Part shown: positions 9,481 through 18,648 of the stretch, in pieces
Position numbering within the stretch: the first letter of the stretch is position 1
Layout of the letters: every line of letters starts with the position of its first letter
Source of the DNA: Marinilabiliales bacterium
GTDB lineage: Bacteria; Bacteroidota; Bacteroidia; Bacteroidales; ML635J-15
NCBI GenBank assembly: GCA_002869385.1
Contig: PKTB01000024.1
Span: forward strand, 558,001 to 622,000
Length of the DNA stretch: 64,000 bases
Direction: 5' to 3'
Position numbers and translations under genes: made by a program
The notes under the pieces: generated by a model
Told to the model about the DNA's origin: nothing
The model's input: only the letters and a program-made list of their open reading frames with translations
Databases searched by the model: none

Positions 9481-12279
9481 TTATCTATTGCAAATTACTT
9501 TATATGGACAATACTGGCACTTTTTCTCATTTTCAGTTTGAGTAAAATGCTGGGTAGTATAAAGCATTTCCTCAAACATTTCAATAAGATTTTCATTTAA
9601 ATCATTAATGATTTCAGAATTAATATTATCCAGACGTTTTCTATTATAACTTAATCTATAATCGTAATCTTTGCCCAGATTGTTAATATTCATAATTCCC
9701 GGGCATACAAATGAATTTGATTTATTCTGATAAATTAATGCATATAGTAAAATCTGTGTAACAATTTTAGCTCCTGTCTTTCTATCCTCACTAAATAATG
9801 AGTCCACATCTTTAAAAGAGATTTCTGTTTTACCTGTTTTATAATCAAGAACCCGTATAGTTTTATCCTTAATATCTACTCTGTCGATAATACCTTTTAT
9901 AGAGGCATTGATATTATACTTTGATATTGGAATCTCAATTTTTTCTGATGCTTCAAGAGAGTTAATGGTTAGAGGAGTATTATGCTTATCAAAATCTAAT
10001 TGTAGTTTAATATATTTTAAGGCAATTTCGACAATTATTTTGTTCTTAAAAGCTTCTATTTGCTCTTTTGACTGTGTCTCTAGCACATTCTCGATAGCGG
10101 TATTAAGTGCAATATTTATCTTCTCATTTGTGAATTTATTGAAGTCTTCTTCCTCCAGAGGTTTATTTAGATATGGCTGATATAGCTCATACATAATTTC
10201 ATGAAAAAGTCTGCCTAAGAGTATTGCATCACCCTCTTCTTCCAATTTATCAGGTTCCTTTATTTTCTCAATATATTCAAGATAATAACTTAATTTACAA
10301 TCTATATATTGATTAATTGCTTTCGGGCTGATTCCATTTTTGAGATGTTCTTCAATTTTAGAAATAATCTTTTGATTTTTCTTTCCTAAAACAACCTTTT
10401 TACTGTCTATTTCAATCTTATAAGCTTTTGTGCTAAACTTAATTTCCTTATTTAATTCGTATTTTATTTGCGAAATAAATCTTGAAGGTTCAGAAGCTCC
10501 ATCTCCTGCCTGATTTGAATAGATTATTTTTACATCTTTGGATCTTTGAAGAAGTCGATAAAAATAATAAGCAAATATACTATCCTGAAATTCTATTGAT
10601 GGTAGTTCATGGAATTTTCTCAGATTATAGGGAATCAGACTTTCTGCAACTGAAGTTTTTGGGAATACCCCTTCATTTAAGGAAAGCATTATAACTCTGT
10701 CAAAGTCAAGCGAACGGGTCTCAAGAAAGCCAAGAACCTGTAAACCTTTTAAAGGTTCTCCTTCAAATGCCACGCTAAGATTTCTTAATATACTATTTAA
10801 AAGTTTATTATATACTTTGTCACTTTCAAATGTGATATTATCATAAATTATACAGTCTTTAAGCGCATTTAAACGTTCAATAATTTTATTTAAAACTTCG
10901 ACTTCCATTATCAAATCATCAATACCAATAATCCGTTGTAATACAGCATATAGTACATCCGGTACATATGATGCTAATTCGTTTGTGTCTCCTGCAGCTT
11001 GAAATATAGTTTTCAATAGTTCTGAAACCTGAAATTCACTTCTAGAGGCATAAATCATTTTATTTGAAGATATATGCTCTTTTATATTTTCACTCTCAGG
11101 TTCTAGGATTTTAAGAAAACTATGTTCCAGTATTGAAATTACATTCTTATAATAAAAATTACACTCGTCTTTTTTGATCCTTTTGTTCTGCTGTAAATTG
11201 ATTAAATGACTTATAAAGGCCGCTGTCATTGAGTTTTTAACCGAGTACCCCATTGATATATTGTAGGTGCTAACGGAATCAGGTATTGAGTACATTAAAG
11301 GAATTAAGAGATTCTCATCTCCCAAAACAATTGCTGTCTTTTCCGGATTGTAATCGTGCTCACCTTCCCATTTACTAATAATCTCAGGAATTAATTTTGT
11401 TTGACTGACAGTAGAAGGTGTCATAATCACCTCAATATTTTTCTGATCATCTTTAATGTAATCAGAAATCCCAATATTATCTATTGATGGATATTTTCTT
11501 ATGTTTTCCCTGATAAATCTTCCTGCCTCCTGATACTTATCTTTTAAGTAGTAATTGTCAGCATCCAAGAAGAAAATAGTATTAAATTGAGATTTTAGAT
11601 GATTAAATAATTGTTTTTCACATTTGTTTAATGCATTAAAACCAACAATCACATAATTCTCATGTGTAAAATTATCATTATTCAGGTTTTCTGCTACATC
11701 ACGATAAATCATACCCTGATAAGCTATATTATCCTGCTTAAGCTCATTTTTAAATTGAGAATAGATATTATACATAGATTTCCATAAGTCGAGGAAACTC
11801 TCTTTGTGTGAGCTTATTTGGGCCTGATTTACATTAAACCAGAACTTTTTGATAATCTCAATAGACTCCTCTTCATAACCGTCAAAAATTTTGTAAATTT
11901 CTTTGATATCAGCAACTGTAGAAAATAATTTTTCGGCATCAACCAGGTATTTATCAATATCATCAAAATCGGACAGAATGATTTCTCCCCAATAATAAAA
12001 ATCATCAAAACTTTCGTTCGATCCGGTATGTTTAATGAAAATTCTGTATAATTTATAAATTAACAATACTTCTTCAGCACTATTGAGAGTACTGTTACTG
12101 TAAAATATATCCTGTACGGGGGTAATTTGTGGTAACCAAATGGTTTGGTCTGTTAATTCGCTTATATTTTTCTTAATAAAGAGCCCCGTACGTCTGTTTG
12201 GAACAATAATATTCAATGACCTAAGGTCTGAATAGTTTGATAAAATATAATCGCTGATTTCTTCTAAAAAACTTCTCAT
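9481..12279 (-). CDS. AddB-like PD-(D/E)XK nuclease family protein
   Basis: The product is 932 residues. The N-terminus (MRSFLEEISDYILSNY, LNIIVPNRRTGLFIKKNI) matches the inactivated helicase-like fold of AddB/RexB-type proteins in Bacteroidota. The C-terminus is a RecB-type nuclease: GRLFHEIMYELY (conserved His), IKGIIDRVDI and VLDYKTGKT (catalytic D and K), and a terminal CxxCPYKVIC cysteine cluster that probably holds an Fe-S cluster. Such proteins pair with an AddA-like helicase-nuclease in double-strand break repair, but no partner lies in this window. The start is one base after the aroC stop, so it is translated as the last gene of the aro operon. Confidence 0.85.
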   Translation of the reverse strand: MRSFLEEISDYILSNYSDLRSLNIIVPNRRTGLFIKKNISELTDQTIWLPQITPVQDIFYSNSTLNSAEEVLLIYKLYRIFIKHTGSNESFDDFYYWGEIILSDFDDIDKYLVDAEKLFSTVADIKEIYKIFDGYEEESIEIIKKFWFNVNQAQISSHKESFLDLWKSMYNIYSQFKNELKQDNIAYQGMIYRDVAENLNNDNFTHENYVIVGFNALNKCEKQLFNHLKSQFNTIFFLDADNYYLKDKYQEAGRFIRENIRKYPSIDNIGISDYIKDDQKNIEVIMTPSTVSQTKLIPEIISKWEGEHDYNPEKTAIVLGDENLLIPLMYSIPDSVSTYNISMGYSVKNSMTAAFISHLINLQQNKRIKKDECNFYYKNVISILEHSFLKILEPESENIKEHISSNKMIYASRSEFQVSELLKTIFQAAGDTNELASYVPDVLYAVLQRIIGIDDLIMEVEVLNKIIERLNALKDCIIYDNITFESDKVYNKLLNSILRNLSVAFEGEPLKGLQVLGFLETRSLDFDRVIMLSLNEGVFPKTSVAESLIPYNLRKFHELPSIEFQDSIFAYYFYRLLQRSKDVKIIYSNQAGDGASEPSRFISQIKYELNKEIKFSTKAYKIEIDSKKVVLGKKNQKIISKIEEHLKNGISPKAINQYIDCKLSYYLEYIEKIKEPDKLEEEGDAILLGRLFHEIMYELYQPYLNKPLEEEDFNKFTNEKINIALNTAIENVLETQSKEQIEAFKNKIIVEIALKYIKLQLDFDKHNTPLTINSLEASEKIEIPISKYNINASIKGIIDRVDIKDKTIRVLDYKTGKTEISFKDVDSLFSEDRKTGAKIVTQILLYALIYQNKSNSFVCPGIMNINNLGKDYDYRLSYNRKRLDNINSEIINDLNENLIEMFEEMLYTTQHFTQTENEKKCQYCPYKVICNR

Positions 12280-12280
12280 T

Positions 12281-13255
12281 CTAGAGGGTATTTGCTATAA
12301 GAACTAAATCAGCCAGAACAATAGCCGTAATTGCCTCTACCACAACAGGAACTCTTTGTGCATAACATGCATCGTGCCTGCCAGAAATACTGAATTCTTC
12401 AATAAAACCGGTTTTAAAATTCATGGTTTTCTGAGATTTTCTAATACTTGACGATGGTTTAAAGTATAACTTAAAGTAAAGTTCGTTACTATTTGTTATC
12501 CCACCATTTATCCCACCTGAATTATTTGTTTTAGTTTTTCCGCTTTGACTTATAAAGGTATCATTAAACTCTGATCCTTTTGTGTTTGCAGCTTCTATCC
12601 CATTTCCAAATTCAATTGCTTTTAAACCAGGTATCGAAAAAGCAGCATGAGATATGATTGATTACACAGAATCAAAGAATGGTTCACCATAACCTGCTTT
12701 AAGCCCGTTTACTTTACATAAAACAACTCCTCCGATAGAATCATTATCCTCTAAAGCTTTGTTTATTGCAGATTCAATATTTTCACTACAACCAGCTTTA
12801 ATCAACTCAGCATTAATGTTAATTTCAGGGATTATCTTTTTTGCTATAACTCCTGCAGCAACAAGAGGAAGAGTTAATCTACCTGAAAAATGTCCACTAC
12901 CTGCAGGATTATTAAAACCTTTATACTTTGCACTTGCTGTAAAATCAGCATGTCCAGGACGGTGAAATCCTTCAAATGCATAATCTTTCGAGATAGTATT
13001 TTCATTTAAAAATGAGATTGCTAAAGGACTTCCTGATGTATAGCCTTTGTATATTCCGCTCTTAAAACGTGGTTTATCTGATTCTATTCTGGTTGTTGTT
13101 CCAGCTTTACCGGGAGCACGACGAATAATATCATCTTTAAAATCAGATTCCTGAATTGAAATTCCCGGAGGACACCCATCTATCACTACTCCTACCTCAG
13201 GACCATGCGATTCCCCATATATACTTATTCTGAATATTCTGCCGAATGAGTTCAT
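12281..13255 (-). pseudogene. aroC: Chorismate synthase with one in-frame TAA
   Basis: This gene should convert EPSP to chorismate, the last shikimate-pathway step. AroC motifs run through the frame: GRIFRISIYGESHG, APGKAGTTTR, FHRPGHADFTASAKYKG, SGHFSGRLTLPLVAAG, and after the stop IKAIEFG-like, NSGGINGGITN and GRHDACYAQRVPVVVEAITAIVLADL. Codon 198 (12662-12664) is TAA in the motif FFDSVxSIISH, where related synthases usually have Glu. The frame is otherwise open for 324 sense codons up to TAG at 12281. AroA and AroB next door are intact, so loss of AroC would leave a dead-end pathway. A sequence error or suppression is therefore a serious alternative to a real pseudogene. Confidence 0.9.
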
Positions 13256-13274
13256 TTTTTGTATTGTTTTGTAA

Positions 13275-13305
13275 CAAACTTAAGCAAAGTTTTTAATTAA
13301 TGCAA
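13275..13305 (-). promoter_or_regulatory. Predicted promoter before aroC
   Basis: The -7 box TAAGTTTG lies at 13275-13282, with a TTG at 13303-13305 placed 20 bases further upstream, as in the Bacteroidota promoter consensus. It sits in the 61-base gap between aroA and aroC, so aroC and the nuclease gene may have their own transcript. Confidence 0.45.
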
Positions 13306-13316
13306 TTAGAAGAAAC

Positions 13317-14573
13317 TTACTTTTTTTCAATCTCTTTTAAATCATCTAAAAATCCCGGCCAGGATTTATTTACACAATCTATATCTATAACTTTACAATT
13401 TCCAATAATTAAGCTAAAAACAGATAATGCCATAGCAATACGGTGATCATTATGAGAATCAAAATCTGCAGAACAATAAAACTTCTGAGGACTAACCTTT
13501 ATAGTATTTCCTTCTATTATGATTATTGAATTAGCTTTCTCAAGTTCTGTTTTCATAGCTTGTGCTCTAGAACTTTCTTTGTAAAGTAGTCTTTTAGCAC
13601 CAATAATTTCACAATCAGATTCAGCGAAGCATGCCAAAACTATTAAAATAGGGATTAAATCAGGACAATGAGTTGCATCAAATCTAAATGCTCTGATTTC
13701 TGACTTTATTACACTAATATCATTGTCATTCCATTTATACTCTATTCCGCAAAGATCGAACAAATCCAAAATAGCTTTATCAGCCTGCTTTGAGCTCTTA
13801 TTCAGCCCTTTAACAGTAACCTCTCCACCTAATGCTCCTGCAATCATAAAGTTCACAGATCCACTCCAATCTCCTTCTATTTTATAATCAATCGGTGTAT
13901 ATATTTGATTTCCCGGAATTTTTATTGTCAGACTATTATAAGAATCGAATTCAAAAGCACATTTAACTCCGAATTGCTCCATTATTGACTTTGTTAGCTC
14001 CAAATATGGGATGCTTACAGGATTATGTACAATAAGTTCTGAATCTGCTGATAAAACAGGTAAAGCCATCATTAAGCCACTTATAAACTGAGATGACTTA
14101 CTTCCATCTATATTATAAGTTACTGCAATGAGATTTGCATTTGAAATAATCTGAGGTAAAAAATCGTTTTCCCCTTCTACTTGCATTCCCATCTGTTTAA
14201 GAATATAAAAATCTACTGCGACAGGTCTTTTAAGTAAACTACCTTTTCCACTTACAGTAAAGTGACTTTTAAATAAACATGCTATCGGAGTATAAAATCT
14301 TGCATTCATAGCAGATTCACCACAATCCAGTATATTATTATTATCAGATGATTTTGGTGTAATGTTTAAATATTTTCCCTCTTTGAAAATTAATGCACCT
14401 AATGATGAAACTATTTCTCGGGCATGTATTATATCATCAGATTCACCACTATTCCCAATACTACATACTCCGCGTGATAACAAACAAGCTGCAAGGACTC
14501 TTTGCTCAACACTTTTTGATGGTCTGGCTTTTATAATTCCTGATATTTTAGATTGTCCGATTGAAAAACTCAT
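13317..14573 (-). CDS. aroA: 3-phosphoshikimate 1-carboxyvinyltransferase (EPSP synthase)
   Basis: The product is 418 residues, near normal length for the family. It joins shikimate-3-phosphate and PEP. Family motifs include ARPSKSVEQRVLAACLL at the N-terminus (the conserved substrate-binding KS), SGKGSLLKRP, DGSKSSQFISGLMMALP, a central DWSGSVNFMIAGALGG, and near the C-terminus DSHNDHRIAMALSVF. The equivalent of the GNAGTAxR motif is divergent (DCGESAMNARFYTPI), as often in this phylum. The start overlaps the aroB stop by four bases (ATGA), which indicates translational coupling. Confidence 0.93.
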   Translation of the reverse strand: MSFSIGQSKISGIIKARPSKSVEQRVLAACLLSRGVCSIGNSGESDDIIHAREIVSSLGALIFKEGKYLNITPKSSDNNNILDCGESAMNARFYTPIACLFKSHFTVSGKGSLLKRPVAVDFYILKQMGMQVEGENDFLPQIISNANLIAVTYNIDGSKSSQFISGLMMALPVLSADSELIVHNPVSIPYLELTKSIMEQFGVKCAFEFDSYNSLTIKIPGNQIYTPIDYKIEGDWSGSVNFMIAGALGGEVTVKGLNKSSKQADKAILDLFDLCGIEYKWNDNDISVIKSEIRAFRFDATHCPDLIPILIVLACFAESDCEIIGAKRLLYKESSRAQAMKTELEKANSIIIIEGNTIKVSPQKFYCSADFDSHNDHRIAMALSVFSLIIGNCKVIDIDCVNKSWPGFLDDLKEIEKK

Positions 14574-15565
14574 AAAAGATCTTTAATTTGTTGTTCATCA
14601 AGTTCTATAGTATCTGCAAAACCTATATCTTTTAGAATTACAAGTTTCAGAATATCATTAGTTTTCTTTTTGTCTTTGAGTAATATCTCTACATGTTCTT
14701 TCTTAAATTCGTAATTATTACTAAAGCCAAGTTTATTTGCTAGATTTTCTATTTTATGTAAAGTATCTTTATCTAAATGTCCAAGTTTGCTTGAAAGTTC
14801 AGCTGCTTTTTTAATTCCGGCAACGACAGCAATTCCATGTGGTATATTTTCAGTAAGTTCAATAACATGGCCAAAACTATGCCCTAGATTTAAGATATTT
14901 CTTATTCCATGATCAAAAGGATCTTGCTCCACAACAGCAGTTTTAATTTCAATACATTCATTAACAATATAATTTAATGCATCAGTATCTCTATTCAGAA
15001 CCTTATAAGTATTATTGTTTAAATAGTCGAATAATCTGGTATGCTGTATTAATGAATATTTAAGTACTTCTCCTAAACCACTTTTAAATTCAATTTCAGG
15101 TAGAGTTTTAAAGAAAATAGAATCACAGATAATAAATTCAGGCTGATTAAAAGTTCCGATATAGTTTTTGTAAAGATTAAAATTAACGCCATTCTTTCCA
15201 CCTATTGCTGCATCAACCTGAGCAAGGAGTGTTGTAGGGATAAAACCAAAATTTACTCCACGCATAAAAATACTTGCAACGAAACCAACAACATCAGTGA
15301 TAAGGCCACCACCAAGACCAATAATTAGAGAATTGCGGTCGAGATTTTTTGCTGTGAATTCGTTAATAAGATATTCAACTGTACTTAATGTTTTTATATC
15401 TTCTCCCTGACCAATCAAGACATGCTCATAACCAAAAAACAACTCAGGATATAAATTAAAAACATTACCATCACTAACAATTATAGCTTTTCGGTCTTTT
15501 ATCAAATTATGAAATAATTTTGCATCTGAACCGGTTTGTAATAGTGTATTTTCGTTTATTTTCAT
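14570..15565 (-). CDS. aroB: 3-dehydroquinate synthase
   Basis: The product is 331 residues. It catalyses NAD- and metal-dependent cyclisation of DAHP to 3-dehydroquinate, the second shikimate step. Diagnostic motifs are LIIGLGGGLITDVVGFVASIFMRG (nucleotide binding), PTTLLAQVDAAIGGKNGVNF, KSGLGEVLKYSLI and the metal-binding NLGHSFGHVIE. It is slightly shorter than the 350-360 residues of many homologues. It overlaps by four bases both the preceding dipeptidase gene and the following aroA, so the three genes form one translationally coupled unit. Confidence 0.93.
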   Translation of the reverse strand: MKINENTLLQTGSDAKLFHNLIKDRKAIIVSDGNVFNLYPELFFGYEHVLIGQGEDIKTLSTVEYLINEFTAKNLDRNSLIIGLGGGLITDVVGFVASIFMRGVNFGFIPTTLLAQVDAAIGGKNGVNFNLYKNYIGTFNQPEFIICDSIFFKTLPEIEFKSGLGEVLKYSLIQHTRLFDYLNNNTYKVLNRDTDALNYIVNECIEIKTAVVEQDPFDHGIRNILNLGHSFGHVIELTENIPHGIAVVAGIKKAAELSSKLGHLDKDTLHKIENLANKLGFSNNYEFKKEHVEILLKDKKKTNDILKLVILKDIGFADTIELDEQQIKDLL

Positions 15566-16332
15566 TCCTCAATGCAATTATTTAAAACAAATCTTTGATA
15601 TTTCTCTTTTGAGTAGTTTAATGATGCTGCGCTATAGTGCCAACATTCTGTTTTTGAAACATATAGATATGCCTGAGACATAATATTAAAAAGTAGTTGG
15701 CGATTTTGATACTGTTCTTCACTTAAATCTCCGGTTTTATAAAACTGTTCAGTTTTTTCAGGATATGCCAAATCTCCAAAATAGTCAAATTTTGTTCCCA
15801 TATCCAGTACATTTCCGGCAGTATCAACAATACTTATATCTATAGCCATACCATAGTTATGTATTGATCCGCTTTGAGGGTTCGCAACATACCAATGTTT
15901 TATACCCGGTGCAACATCAACTGAATCCCACATTAATTGCTGAGCTTCCTGACTTCGTGCTGCATCATAAATAATAAAAGTATAGCCTGGTTTCATTGTC
16001 TGAAGGATATTGTAAGCATTTCTGAGTTTAAGAAAGCATTCATACTGAACATAAGCGTTTACCATATCTCCGTAAAAGTCAATTCCAATAAAATTATCTG
16101 TTGTGGAGTATTTAAGTTCAACCAATATTTGTGGTAATGAGTCAGTAATTTTTACCATTCCCATTCTCTCAAGACATTTCTCAGCCTTACTTTCGGGCTT
16201 TTCTTTTGCTATAAATTCACATTCTTTATTAATCTCCATTCCAGTAAAACTTGTCTCAGACTGATCTGCACAATCATAAAAAAAAGTTAAAATGGGAAAA
16301 ATAATAAGCAATATGTAATTCGGTTTTAGCAT
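15562..16332 (-). CDS. M15D D-Ala-D-Ala dipeptidase-like protein
   Basis: The product is 256 residues and resembles DdpX/VanX zinc dipeptidases. The zinc-binding SIHNYGMAIDIS matches the family pattern SxHxxGxAxD, and ECWHYS near the C-terminus carries the third ligand. The usual GYRP-type arginine motif appears as DAARSQEAQ. The N-terminus is hydrophobic and ends FFYDCADQ, consistent with a lipoprotein or an anchored periplasmic enzyme. It probably acts on peptidoglycan-derived dipeptides. There is no vanHA nearby, so glycopeptide resistance is not implied. It heads the aro operon, with a four-base overlap with aroB. Confidence 0.82.
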   Translation of the reverse strand: MLKPNYILLIIFPILTFFYDCADQSETSFTGMEINKECEFIAKEKPESKAEKCLERMGMVKITDSLPQILVELKYSTTDNFIGIDFYGDMVNAYVQYECFLKLRNAYNILQTMKPGYTFIIYDAARSQEAQQLMWDSVDVAPGIKHWYVANPQSGSIHNYGMAIDISIVDTAGNVLDMGTKFDYFGDLAYPEKTEQFYKTGDLSEEQYQNRQLLFNIMSQAYLYVSKTECWHYSAASLNYSKEKYQRFVLNNCIEE

Positions 16333-16339
16333 TAAACTT

Positions 16340-16347
16340 TATCTTTG
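16340..16347 (+). promoter_or_regulatory. Predicted -7 box, TATCTTTG
   Basis: Full TAnnTTTG match 38 bases before the ATG at 16386, in the divergent interval with the dipeptidase gene. Confidence 0.5.
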
Positions 16348-16385
16348 TAAAGTAGTGATTTAATATGAAATAAAACTCAAAAATA

Positions 16386-18530
16386 ATGAAAAGACTTGGA
16401 TTAATACTAATTAGTTTGTTGATATTATCAAGCCAGCTAATTTTCGGACAATCAAAAGAACTGACTATTGACGATGCTGTAGTTGGTGTATGGACAAACA
16501 TATATCCCGAATATGTAAGAGGAATTGAATTCCGTCCGGATACAAAAACATATACCTATATTGATGATACAGCTTTGGTTGCAAAAACCTATAATCTTAA
16601 GAAATCAAATATCATAATTACTTATGATGATATTAATAAAGTGCTTGAAGCTGCCGGAAAAGATAAATTGAGATATTTCCCATCATATGAATGGGTAAGT
16701 ACTGATATTATCAGATTTTATAATTCCAGCGACATTGTAGAGTTTAATGTCAAATCATCAGAAATAGTTAAATATTATACTCTTTCGGAAAAAGTTGAGA
16801 ACGTCGATTTGTGTGATGCAAATAGCACAATAGCATACACAATTGGTAATAATCTTTCAATAATGGATGCAAACGGAAATATTAAGGCTGTAAGCTCAGA
16901 AAGAGATCAGAATATTATTTTCGGCCAGACTGTTGCACGTAATGAGTTTGGTATTGAAAAAGGAACATACTGGTCTCCGAATGGCAATTATCTTGCTTTT
17001 TACCGTAAAGACGAATCGATGGTAACGGACTACCCTATTGTAAATACTGATAAGCGAGTTGCTGAAGTTGAGCCTACAAAATATTGTATGGCAGGAATGG
17101 ATAGCGAACAAGTTACATTAGGTATATATAATGTTGAAAATGGAAAAATAAATTATATCAATACTGGTGAGCCGGTTGAGCAATTTCTAACTAATATAGC
17201 TTGGAGTCCTGATGAAAAATCGGTTTACATTGCTGTATTAAATAGAGAACAAAACCATATGAAACTAAATCAGTATGATATTAAAACAGGTGATTTAGTA
17301 AAAACTCTTTTTGAAGAAAAAAATGACACTTATGTAGAGCCACTTCATCCAATGGTTTTCTTACCTAATGATGCTAGCAAATTTATTTGGCAGACCATAA
17401 AGAATGGATACTCACATTTATATTTATATGATACAAATGGAAATGAGATTTCTCAAATCACAAAAGGGGAATTTGAAGTGATTGAGGTATATGGTTTTAC
17501 AGAAGATGGAAAAGACATAATTATTAAAGCAAACAAAGAAACACCTATTGATTTTGATATATATCGAGTTAATATTGCTAGTGGTGCTATGATTAGAGTT
17601 ACAAAAGATGCCGGAAGTCATGATGCAACAGTTAGTCCTGACGGAGCATATATCGTTGATAACTACTCAAGTACAACAATGCCAAATGCTTATAAAGTAT
17701 ATGATACAAAAGGTAAGTTAGTCTCAACAATATTAGAGTCAGAAAATCCTCTTGCCGAATATAAACTTGGCGAGATGAAAATAGGTACTTTAAAAGCAAA
17801 TGACGGACAAACTGATTTATATTATCGTATTATTACACCTCCTGATTTTGATCCAAGTAAGAAATATCCGGCAATTGTTTATGTTTATGGAGGACCTCAT
17901 GCACAATTAATCACAAACTCATGGCTCAACGGTGGTGGATGGGCATATTATATGGCTCAAAAAGGCTATGTGATGTTTACACTTGATAATCGTGGCTCAG
18001 CTAATAGAGGTTTTGAGTTCGAAAATATTATCCATAGACAATTAGGAACCGTTGAAGTTCAGGATCAGCTTACAGGAATTGACTATTTAGAAAGTCTTGG
18101 ATATGTTGATATGGACAGAATTGGTGTTCATGGCTGGAGTTACGGTGGTTTTATGACCACTACTCTAATGACAGATTGTGCAGATATTTTTAAAGTTGGT
18201 GTTGCTGGCGGACCGGTTATCAACTGGGAATTATATGAAATTATGTATGGTGAAAGATATATGGATATGCCTCAAGAAAATCCAGAAGGATATGAAGCAA
18301 ATAACCTATTAAATAAGGTAGACAAACTTGAAGGACGTCTTATGTTAATACATGGAACATCTGACCCTGTTGTCGTTTGGCAGCATAGTTTAAATTTTGT
18401 TCAGAAATGCGTTGAGCAAAAGGTTCTTCTTGATTATTTTGTATATCCCGGACATGAGCATAATGTACGTGGTTATGACAGAATTCATTTAATGAGAATA
18501 GTTTCCAGGTATTTTGATGATCATTTGTAG
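16386..18530 (+). CDS. Dipeptidyl peptidase IV family serine peptidase (S9)
   Basis: The product is 714 residues with a signal peptide ending QLIFGQ, so it is periplasmic or outer-membrane associated. The N-terminal two thirds is the DPPIV beta-propeller (KGTYWSPNGNYLAFYRKDES, NIAWSPDEKSVYIA). The C-terminal alpha/beta-hydrolase has the nucleophile motif GWSYGGF with Ser585, the Asp in HGTSDPVV and the His in PGHEHNV. These enzymes remove X-Pro or X-Ala dipeptides during peptide utilisation. It is single-gene, with its own promoter and a shared downstream terminator. Confidence 0.92.
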   Translation: MKRLGLILISLLILSSQLIFGQSKELTIDDAVVGVWTNIYPEYVRGIEFRPDTKTYTYIDDTALVAKTYNLKKSNIIITYDDINKVLEAAGKDKLRYFPSYEWVSTDIIRFYNSSDIVEFNVKSSEIVKYYTLSEKVENVDLCDANSTIAYTIGNNLSIMDANGNIKAVSSERDQNIIFGQTVARNEFGIEKGTYWSPNGNYLAFYRKDESMVTDYPIVNTDKRVAEVEPTKYCMAGMDSEQVTLGIYNVENGKINYINTGEPVEQFLTNIAWSPDEKSVYIAVLNREQNHMKLNQYDIKTGDLVKTLFEEKNDTYVEPLHPMVFLPNDASKFIWQTIKNGYSHLYLYDTNGNEISQITKGEFEVIEVYGFTEDGKDIIIKANKETPIDFDIYRVNIASGAMIRVTKDAGSHDATVSPDGAYIVDNYSSTTMPNAYKVYDTKGKLVSTILESENPLAEYKLGEMKIGTLKANDGQTDLYYRIITPPDFDPSKKYPAIVYVYGGPHAQLITNSWLNGGGWAYYMAQKGYVMFTLDNRGSANRGFEFENIIHRQLGTVEVQDQLTGIDYLESLGYVDMDRIGVHGWSYGGFMTTTLMTDCADIFKVGVAGGPVINWELYEIMYGERYMDMPQENPEGYEANNLLNKVDKLEGRLMLIHGTSDPVVVWQHSLNFVQKCVEQKVLLDYFVYPGHEHNVRGYDRIHLMRIVSRYFDDHL

Positions 18531-18575
18531 TCTCGACTTACTTCGACTGCGCTCAGTACAAGTCGCTCAGCTACC
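18531..18575. repeat. Intergenic palindromic element containing CTTCGACTGCGCTCAG
   Basis: An imperfect inverted repeat (GACTT at one end, AAGTC at the other) surrounds a CTTCGACTGCGCTCAG core. It is G+C-richer than the surrounding DNA and lies directly after the peptidase stop. Similar short elements are familiar from Bacteroidota intergenic regions, which is recall and not a search result. Confidence 0.4.
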
Positions 18576-18615
18576 AAATAATTAAAATTAAAAGTTTTTT
18601 TGAAAATAAGTTTGT

Positions 18616-18648
18616 AAGGTCAGATTAAAAGTCTGGCCTTATTTTTTT
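18616..18648. terminator. Bidirectional terminator between convergent genes
   Basis: The stem AAGGxCAGA / TCTGxCCTT (18616-18640) is followed by seven T on the plus strand. It serves the peptidase gene and overlaps the stop codon of the converging TonB receptor gene. Confidence 0.75.

Noticed and set aside
15562..16332. VanX glycopeptide-resistance gene
   Set aside because: No vanH, vanA or vanRS genes are present and the gene heads an aro operon; a general dipeptidase is more likely.
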